Assembly: GCA_903838095.1 (NCBI GenBank)
Contig: CAILXE010000414.1
Location: 1 to 18,773, forward strand
Direction of reading: 5' to 3'
DNA length: 18,773 nt
Source of the DNA: an uncultured Chlorobiaceae bacterium
GTDB lineage: Bacteria; Bacteroidota; Chlorobiia; Chlorobiales; Chlorobiaceae
The translations under genes and the position numbers were made by a program. This document shows positions 13,855-18,773 of the stretch, piece after piece. A model generated the notes under the pieces. The model made no database searches. It was given only the letters and a program-made list of their open reading frames with translations, and had not been told where the DNA came from. Each line of letters opens with the position of its first letter. The first letter of the stretch is position 1.

Positions 13855-15799
13855 GTTGCCCGCTGATTCAAAACCGAGGGGGCTGGGGTGGAATCCTGCT
13901 CCAGCGGAGGTAACCCGTGCAGCACTGGAGACATCACAACGGTTGATGGTGACGCGGATGTCGCACCTGTTTCAGCAACCCATGACCCTTGGGAGTGCTC
14001 CAAAGGCCCTCGGTGGTCCTGCGGCAGCTCCTCCTTATCCGAGCACCTTCGATTGGCGAGCACGCGGTGTCATTGGCGGGGTGACCGACCAGGGCTATTG
14101 CGGCTCATGCGTCTCCCATGCCACAACCGGAGTTGTTGGCTCAATGGTCGGCGTTGAGCATGGTGGAGCAAGTGTCCATCTCTCGGAAGCGGATCAGCAC
14201 TTCTGCTCTTCACACGGTCCGAATTGTCACGGATGGAACAATGGCGACGCGCTGAACCAGATCAAGTCGCGTGGCGTAGTCAGTGACGCCGATTTTCCCT
14301 ATATGACCGCCTTTGATTCTCCCCCTGTCGGCGATCCGGCTGATCACCCTGATCATCTCTGGATTGCACACTGCCGTGCGGTTGCTGAACGGAACCGCAA
14401 GATCTACCAGATTACCGAAATTTCTGCCTGGACCGGCAATGATCGCAAAACCTATATTGCCAATGTCGGTCCGCTTGCCTGTGGTTACAGAGTCTATGAG
14501 GATTTCCGGCATTATGGCGGAGGAGTCTATCGTCATGTCTCCGGCGATTTCCTTGGTGGCCATGCTGTGATGGTAGTCGGATACTCGGACGTTGAAAATT
14601 GCTGGATTTGCCGCAACAGTTGGGGAGCCGGTTTTGGCGGCGCAGCCCGTGCGGATGGAACCGGTGCCGGCTACTTCAAGATCGGCTATGGTGAGTGTAA
14701 TATTGATGGCGAAGCCTTTTACGGGGCACAGGGTGTCATTGCTCCGGCTAACAGAAACTGGGGAGGCTGGTGGCCGGTTGCCGGTGGTGCGGCTGCTTCG
14801 GACTCGTCAGTTTTTGGTGTGTCACGCAGTCCCAACAAACTCGATATCTTCACCTCCGGCACCGATCATGGCACCTACACGGCGGCATGGCAACCGGGCG
14901 ATACGGCTTGGCGAGGCTGGTGGCGTGTGCAGGGCGGCGTTACAGCGCCGGGGACTTCAATTACGGCAGTTTCGCGCAATACCGACCATCTCGATATTTT
15001 CTGTGTCGGTACCGACCATCGCGTCTACACGGCGGCATGGCAGCATGGTGACACCTCATGGCGTGGCTGGTGGCCGGTTGCCGGTGGCGTAGCTGCTCCC
15101 GGAACATCGGTCTTTGGCGTCTCACGCAGTGCTGACCATCTCGACATTTTCTGCGTGGGCACCGATCATGGCACCTATACGGCGGCCTGGCAACCGGGCG
15201 ACACGGCCTGGCGCGGCTGGTGGCGTGTGCAGGGCGGCGTTACTGCGCCGAACACATCCATTACGGCAGTTTCACGTAATACCGACAAGCTCGATATTTT
15301 CTGCGTGGGTACCGACCACCGCATCTACACGGCGGCCTGGCAGGCGGGTGATACATCATGGCGCGGCTGGTGGCCGGTTGCCGGTGGCGTTGCGGCCCCT
15401 GGAACATCGGTCTTTGGCGTCTCACGCGCTCCAGACAAGCTCGATATTTTCGCAGTCGGTACGGACATGCATGTCTATACTGCAGCATGGAAGGCGGGTG
15501 ATACATCATGGCGTGGCTGGTGGCCGGTTGGCCATTTCAAGGTGGCTCCTGGAACCTCAATCCATGCTGTTTCACGCGGCCCCAACAAGCTCGATATTTT
15601 TGCTGTTGGCCAGGATGGCGGCATCTATTCAGCGGCATGGCAGGCGGGCGACACCGCATGGCGGGGCTGGTGGCGTATTCTTGGTGGCGCAGCCGCACCG
15701 AATACGATGGTGACGGCGGTTGTGCGGAGCGCTGACCATCTTGATATTTTTGCGGTTGGCACCGATCATCATATTTACACGGCTGCCTGGCAACCGTAG
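13784..15799 (+). CDS. Papain-like (C1A) cysteine protease fused to a seven-repeat beta-propeller (lectin-like)
   Basis: The 671-residue protein has three parts. Residues 1-~88 are probably a propeptide, with no signal peptide seen. Residues ~89-320 are a C1A peptidase: DQGYCGSCVSHA with oxyanion Q103 and nucleophile C109, GGHAVMVVGY with H260, and CRNSWGAGFGG with N278. The Trp that usually follows the catalytic Cys is Val. From 326 come seven tandem 50-residue units, each with WRGWW, PGTS or similar, VSR, LDIF, VGTD and YTAAWQ. This fits a seven-bladed propeller like PLL-type bacterial lectins, so sugar binding is plausible (inference). AAGGAGGAG just before the ATG is the strongest ribosome site in the window. 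A chagasin-like inhibitor gene follows after 40 bases. Confidence 0.9.
   Translation: MAGLNFIQLKADIKSRGLTWVPIELPADSKPRGLGWNPAPAEVTRAALETSQRLMVTRMSHLFQQPMTLGSAPKALGGPAAAPPYPSTFDWRARGVIGGVTDQGYCGSCVSHATTGVVGSMVGVEHGGASVHLSEADQHFCSSHGPNCHGWNNGDALNQIKSRGVVSDADFPYMTAFDSPPVGDPADHPDHLWIAHCRAVAERNRKIYQITEISAWTGNDRKTYIANVGPLACGYRVYEDFRHYGGGVYRHVSGDFLGGHAVMVVGYSDVENCWICRNSWGAGFGGAARADGTGAGYFKIGYGECNIDGEAFYGAQGVIAPANRNWGGWWPVAGGAAASDSSVFGVSRSPNKLDIFTSGTDHGTYTAAWQPGDTAWRGWWRVQGGVTAPGTSITAVSRNTDHLDIFCVGTDHRVYTAAWQHGDTSWRGWWPVAGGVAAPGTSVFGVSRSADHLDIFCVGTDHGTYTAAWQPGDTAWRGWWRVQGGVTAPNTSITAVSRNTDKLDIFCVGTDHRIYTAAWQAGDTSWRGWWPVAGGVAAPGTSVFGVSRAPDKLDIFAVGTDMHVYTAAWKAGDTSWRGWWPVGHFKVAPGTSIHAVSRGPNKLDIFAVGQDGGIYSAAWQAGDTAWRGWWRILGGAAAPNTMVTAVVRSADHLDIFAVGTDHHIYTAAWQP
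14759..15796 (+). repeat. Seven tandem 150-bp coding repeats with a 300-bp higher-order period
   Basis: Units begin at residues 326, 376, 426, 476, 526, 576 and 626, exactly 50 residues (150 bp) apart with no indels. Two versions alternate: PVAGG...SVFGVSR in units 1, 3 and 5, and RVQGG...SITAVSR in units 2 and 4. Stretches 300 bp apart (e.g. 14881 onward versus 15181 onward, and 15061 onward versus 15361 onward) are almost identical in DNA. Units 6 and 7 are the most diverged. This indicates recent duplication or gene conversion of a two-blade unit. Confidence 0.93.
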
Positions 15800-15839
15800 T
15801 ATTGGCTCAAGAAAACCAAACCTGAGGAGTGAAGATTAC

Positions 15840-16139
15840 ATGGCTGAAATAAATCCAATAGTTGTCATGGGTGTTGCCGGCAAAGTTGTTGATTTGCCTG
15901 TAGCACAAGGCCCTGCGACCGGGTATAGCTGGGTGCTTGATCTTCCTCCGGGTGTGGTTCGTGTTGAGGATGCGCCAGCCAAACAGAGTGATCATGGAAA
16001 GCTTCTGGGTGCATCCGCAAGCGGCGCGATGCGTGTGGTTGCACCCAAAGGTAATTTTCGGCTGACAGCTCGCCTTGTTCGGCCCTGGGAGCCGGGCAAT
16101 CCTGCAACAACCATGCTTATTGATCTGGTTATTGATTGA
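15840..16139 (+). CDS. Chagasin-like (I42) cysteine-protease inhibitor
   Basis: From ATG 15840, preceded by GAGGAG, the product is 99 residues. It shows the three inhibitory loops of the chagasin/ICP family in order. GPATGYSW (24-31) matches NPTTGYxW. LGASASG (56-62) sits where GxGG is expected and is degenerate. RPW (81-83) is exact. Chagasins plug the active site of papain-type proteases. No signal peptide is seen, matching the protease encoded 40 bases upstream; the two very likely form an enzyme-inhibitor pair that protects the producing cell or controls the protease. The family call rests on motifs and context. Confidence 0.85.
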   Translation: MAEINPIVVMGVAGKVVDLPVAQGPATGYSWVLDLPPGVVRVEDAPAKQSDHGKLLGASASGAMRVVAPKGNFRLTARLVRPWEPGNPATTMLIDLVID

Positions 16140-16186
16140 GAGGGTTTGCACCATTATTTCGGACTTTTGCCAGAAATAAGTATAAC

Positions 16187-16520
16187 AAGGAGATAGAGCA
16201 ACTCACCCTTGGCGGGAGAGCCTCATTTGGTCATGATTTTTCAGGTTATTTGGTGGGTGCGAAAAAAGAGGCGGCAGATTTCCGGAAAATATATCAGCAA
16301 ATCAAGAAGGATCGCAGTGTCAGTGCTGAACGGAAAGCCCTTTTTGACAAGATAGAACTGGCCAGAAACAATTTTGACTACAAAGAGGTTGACCGCCTGC
16401 TGGATGAGCTGAGAAAGAGCCTTGGCAATCCGCGAAAAGCAGCTTGGCCCCGACCATCCGAACACTCAAGCAGTCACAAACAACCTCAACGATCTTATCG
16501 ACAAAATGAAGAAACCCTGA
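16187..16520 (+). pseudogene. Gene scar: unknown helical ORF joined out of frame to the last repeat of a TPR protein
   Basis: After an AAGGAG at 16187-16192 a frame without any ATG encodes a charged helical segment (AKKEAADFRKIYQQIKKD, then FDYKEVDRLLDELRKSL). At 16413-16520 a different frame encodes ERALAIREKQLGPDHPNTQA and then ...LIDKMKKP plus a stop. This is the characteristic final unit of NB-ARC/kinesin-light-chain-type TPR proteins. The upstream repeats are missing. The best reading is a deletion or recombination junction leaving the 3' end of a TPR gene. Whether the first part was ever part of the same gene is unknown. Confidence 0.45.
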
Positions 16521-16620
16521 ATCCTTCACGGTCGTTTCCTGCGGGGACGATAATGTGCCAAGCTGAAGCTCGGCGCTACCGGAAAAATGAATTCATCTCT
16601 CCCCGGCATCCGCAAATATC

Positions 16621-16640
16621 AAAACCCTTGCCTATATTAT
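16621..16640 (+). repeat. 20-base direct repeat, copy 2 (right of the TPR scar)
   Basis: AAAACCCTTGCCTATATTAT is the partner of 12991-13010. It lies in the 267-base gap (16521-16787) before the truncated mod gene. I see nothing else in that gap. Confidence 0.4.
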
Positions 16641-16787
16641 CACTGGCATTTCCCGGTACTATCAAGCGATAACTGATTTCTGTTTGCATGAGGCCTTCAT
16701 CTGCTCTTGTGTCTGAAGTGCAGGGAAAAAAGAGAGTTCTCTGCACCATTCGCTGGTCGATGAACTAACCCCCACATTATCAAGACT

Positions 16788-17213
16788 ATGGCAGAGATCC
16801 AGCCCGAAAACATGAAAGGAACCACGCTCGACATAGCCGCCGAAAACCGTGCCCGGCTGAAACAGCTCTTTCCAGCCGTCTTTACCGAAACCCGCAACGA
16901 TAAAGGCGAACTTTGCAAGTCCATCGACATCCTCCTCAAAGCCGGATTTACTCTGACCGGCAACATCGAAACCAAAACCATCACCTGCAAAGAACTCTTC
17001 TCCGTCTCCGATGGCGCACTTCTGCTCTGCCTTGAAGAGAGCGTTACCAAGGAACTGATTGACGCGGTAATTGAGCTCAACCCCCAGCAGTTTCTCTGCC
17101 TCGACTCCGCATTCCACAGCAACGACCAGCTCAAAGCCAACGCCGTGCAAACCTTCAACGCTCACAACATGCAGAAGGAAAAGCACAACCAGAGTCTCTT
17201 TAAAACGATATAA
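16788..17213 (+). pseudogene. mod: Type III restriction-modification methyltransferase (mod) with the catalytic core deleted
   Basis: The 141-residue ORF joins the start of a type III Mod protein to its end. Residues 1-~46 (GTTLDIAAENRARLKQLFP, then VFTE) are the start. Residues ~47-141 (DILLKAGFTLTGNIETKTI, then LLLCLEESVTKELIDAV) continue into QFLCLDSAF and NDQLKANAVQTFNAHN, the Mod C-terminus. A normal Mod is ~600 residues or more. The AdoMet site (FxGxG) and DPPY catalytic motif are absent, so it cannot methylate. The frame is intact, with start and stop, as after an in-frame internal deletion around codons 46-48. It precedes the putative antitoxin by 12 bases, keeping the operon order. 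Confidence 0.82.
17127..17167 (+). repeat. 41-base direct repeat (mod tail), copy 1
   Basis: It encodes QLKANAVQTFNAHN at the end of the truncated mod gene. It matches 18733-18773 at 36 of 41 bases; nearly all differences are at synonymous codon positions (one Ala/Thr change). The two copies bracket the HTH-Doc pair. Confidence 0.85.
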
Positions 17214-17225
17214 CAAAGAACGGAT

Positions 17226-18251
17226 ATGGCAAAAGATTTGACAGTCTCTGCGGTAGACCGGCAGAACATCCTCAACAACCCCTTCGCTGTCGCCGAAATC
17301 CAGAAAAGCATCGGCATGAAGGGAATCGAGTTCAATGGGAGGATAGTTGTCCTCAAGGAGCAAGTTGCTTTGTTTTTTGAGGTTAGTCCGAGAACTATTG
17401 ATAATTATCTTTCGAACAACGAGAATGAACTTCGTCAAAACGGTTACGAGGTTTTGCGTGGTAAAGTATTAAAAGAATTTAAATTAGCTCTTTCTGATGG
17501 GTATGTTCACGAAACAGATTTCGTGAACATCATGAAAACCCCGCAATTAGGTGTTTTCGACTTCCGGGCCTTCCTCAATCTGGCCATGCTCATCACTGAA
17601 AGTGAACGCGCAAGATTGTTGCGCCAGGCTATGCTTGATATTGTGATTGATACCATCAACAGCCGGACGGGAGGAGGAACAAAATACGTCAACCAGCGGG
17701 ATGAAGATTTTGTCGTATCCTATTTCGTAGAAGAAAATTATCGCAAACAGTTCACCGATGCGCTGCGAGACTGTGTTGATATGGGTAACTTCAAATACCC
17801 CATGTACACCGACAAAATTTATGTGAGCATTTTCCGGGAGAAAGCGAAAGAGTACAGAAAAATACTGCGACTTCAAGAACAAGAGGAGGTACGAAATACC
17901 TTTTACAGTGAAATACTTGATCTGATAGCTTCTTACGAATGCGGCTTCGCCGCCTCGCTTCAGCAGCAGTACAGTGAGTACGGTCGTAAGCTTACCTCAT
18001 TCGAGGTTGATGCACTCTTTCTACAGTTCGAAGCGCAACCACACTGGAAACCCTTGATCGAAAAATTTCGAATGAAAATGGCCAGCCGTGATCTTGCTTT
18101 TCGTGATGCCCTGCATGAGCGGTTGAAAGAGTATGTTACCCCGTTGCAAGCCGAAGAGTTTGAACGGTTCATAGGTGAAAAGAGCGCTGAACTGAATAAG
18201 CGTATCGAAGAAGCCAAGGATGTCATGAAACGCCTCAAGGAGCGTGAATAA
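17226..18251 (+). CDS. Large HTH protein, probable antitoxin/regulator partner of Doc
   Basis: The 341-residue protein has a putative helix-turn-helix near 44-65 (VVLKEQVALFFEVSPRTIDNYL). A central region follows (DFRAFLNLAMLITESERARLLRQA), with NSRTGGGTKYVNQRDE, and then a long charged helical C-terminus ending in EEAKDVMKRLKERE. It resembles the DNA-binding proteins, loosely RhuM-like, often encoded directly before Fic/Doc toxins and inside type III restriction-modification loci. Its stop overlaps the Doc start by one base (TAATG), so the two are coupled; an antitoxin or autorepressor role is inferred from that. The exact family is not certain. Confidence 0.65.
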   Translation: MAKDLTVSAVDRQNILNNPFAVAEIQKSIGMKGIEFNGRIVVLKEQVALFFEVSPRTIDNYLSNNENELRQNGYEVLRGKVLKEFKLALSDGYVHETDFVNIMKTPQLGVFDFRAFLNLAMLITESERARLLRQAMLDIVIDTINSRTGGGTKYVNQRDEDFVVSYFVEENYRKQFTDALRDCVDMGNFKYPMYTDKIYVSIFREKAKEYRKILRLQEQEEVRNTFYSEILDLIASYECGFAASLQQQYSEYGRKLTSFEVDALFLQFEAQPHWKPLIEKFRMKMASRDLAFRDALHERLKEYVTPLQAEEFERFIGEKSAELNKRIEEAKDVMKRLKERE

Positions 18252-18703
18252 TGCCACTGATTTATATTACCATAGATCAGGTAGCAGCAATTCATGCTAA
18301 TACAATAGATATCTCGGGTGGAGGCTCTCACGGATGGTTCGATGAGCATGCAAAGGGAAGACTTGAAAGTGTTCTCGAACATATTCAAAATGATGATTAC
18401 TATCCGACGTTTCTTGATAAAATCACACACCTATTTTATTGTTCAGATAACTTCCATTGTTTCAATGATGGCAACAAACGAATTGCTATTACGCTCTCTG
18501 TGCAATTCCTGTTATTCAATGGCTACATGTACTGTGTCTCTGATTTCATGCGGGAGATGGAAAACATCAGTTATCATCTGGCCGCAGGTAGAATAGATAA
18601 AGAGTTTCTCCGCGACCTTATTGAGGCTGTTATCAATGAGAGCTATGATGACAACGAGGAGCTGAAACTAAGGCTCTTGAATGCCATACAGGAAGAGTTA
18701 TGA
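18251..18703 (+). CDS. Doc/Fic-family toxin (death-on-curing type)
   Basis: The 150-residue protein has the Fic/Doc core motif HCFNDGNKR (H69 to R77), matching HxFx(D/N)xNKR of Doc proteins. It also has the N-terminal pattern GGGSHGWFDEHAKGRLESVL, typical of this group. Fic/Doc enzymes transfer AMP or phosphate to target proteins; P1 Doc phosphorylates EF-Tu and stops translation. The motif has Gly-Asn-Lys, so Doc-like kinase activity is likelier than AMPylation, but this is not settled. It overlaps the upstream HTH gene by one base and the following ORF by four (ATGA). It sits where a res gene should follow mod. Confidence 0.85.
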   Translation: MPLIYITIDQVAAIHANTIDISGGGSHGWFDEHAKGRLESVLEHIQNDDYYPTFLDKITHLFYCSDNFHCFNDGNKRIAITLSVQFLLFNGYMYCVSDFMREMENISYHLAAGRIDKEFLRDLIEAVINESYDDNEELKLRLLNAIQEEL

Positions 18704-18773
18704 AACTGAAATTCGATACAACTCCCAGTTGCCAGCTAAAGACCAACGCCGTTCAAACCTTCAACGCCCACAA
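18700..18773 (+). pseudogene. Chimeric ORF start: res N-terminus fused to mod C-terminal sequence (runs off the window)
   Basis: ATG 18700, overlapping the doc stop, opens with MKLKFDTTPSCQL, which looks like the N-terminus of a type III restriction endonuclease (Res, typically MKxKFDxxxxxQLxAI). It then continues KTNAVQTFNAH, which is the Mod C-terminus, not Res. The switch is at the shared QL. So the res gene appears truncated after ~13 codons and replaced by a second mod tail. Only 74 bases are visible. Confidence 0.6.
18733..18773 (+). repeat. 41-base direct repeat (mod tail), copy 2
   Basis: It encodes QLKTNAVQTFNAH and runs to the window edge, in the same orientation as 17127-17167. 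The mostly silent differences show that two separately evolved mod tails are present, rather than a fresh duplication. Confidence 0.8.

Noticed and set aside
14592..15713. Long plus-strand ORFs in other frames across the propeller repeats
   Set aside because: They are repetitive shadows of the 150-bp coding repeats, with odd composition; the C1A-propeller frame explains the region.
14759..15796. CRISPR-like tandem repeats
   Set aside because: Repeats are 150 bp, contiguous and in frame in a protein gene, with no spacers.
16662..17438. 258-codon minus-strand ORF opposite the mod remnant
   Set aside because: It crosses the mod remnant, a gap and the HTH gene on the other strand. The plus-strand frames have clear family motifs; this one has none.

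Overview
The window looks like a chromosomal piece of a green sulfur bacterium (Chlorobiaceae, Chlorobium/Pelodictyon type). This is an inference from the overall flavour of the proteins (sulfur assimilation, type III restriction-modification and TPR remnants). No rRNA or marker gene here proves it.

Positions 1-10783, all on the minus strand, form a sulfur-assimilation supercluster. In transcription order it holds a DUF4395 membrane protein, O-acetylhomoserine sulfhydrylase (MetY), an HPr-like protein, a NarL-type response regulator, cysteine synthase, serine O-acetyltransferase, a family 2 encapsulin shell with an inserted cyclic-nucleotide-binding fold, a SufS-like cysteine desulfurase with a ~237-residue disordered N-terminus (the predicted encapsulin cargo), a cystathionine gamma-synthase/lyase-type enzyme, then thiS, thiG and the start of thiH. 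The serine acetyltransferase / cysteine synthase / shell part matches srpG-srpH-srpI of Synechococcus. The logic is: make cysteine, hold a desulfurase inside a protein shell, and send sulfur onward (storage, methionine branch, thiamin thiazole through ThiS).

Upstream of the first gene (10784-11001) is what looks like a cysteine-sensing transcription attenuator. It has a 31-codon leader ORF with five consecutive Cys codons, a hairpin formed by the last Cys codons, a segment complementary to the terminator loop, and a strong minus-strand intrinsic terminator.

Positions 11071-12847 hold modE and modD (molybdate regulation and associated enzyme), minus strand.

Positions 12848-18773 switch to the plus strand and look accessory. 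After ~0.9 kb with only small or broken ORFs comes a papain-like (C1A) protease fused to a seven-unit, 50-residue-repeat beta-propeller. It is followed by a chagasin-like (I42) cysteine-protease inhibitor, an enzyme plus inhibitor/immunity arrangement. Next is a scar carrying the end of a TPR gene. The last 2 kb are a decayed type III restriction-modification locus: a mod gene with its catalytic core deleted, a large DNA-binding-type protein plus a Doc/Fic toxin nested between mod and res, and a res start codon region fused to a second copy of the mod tail at the window edge.
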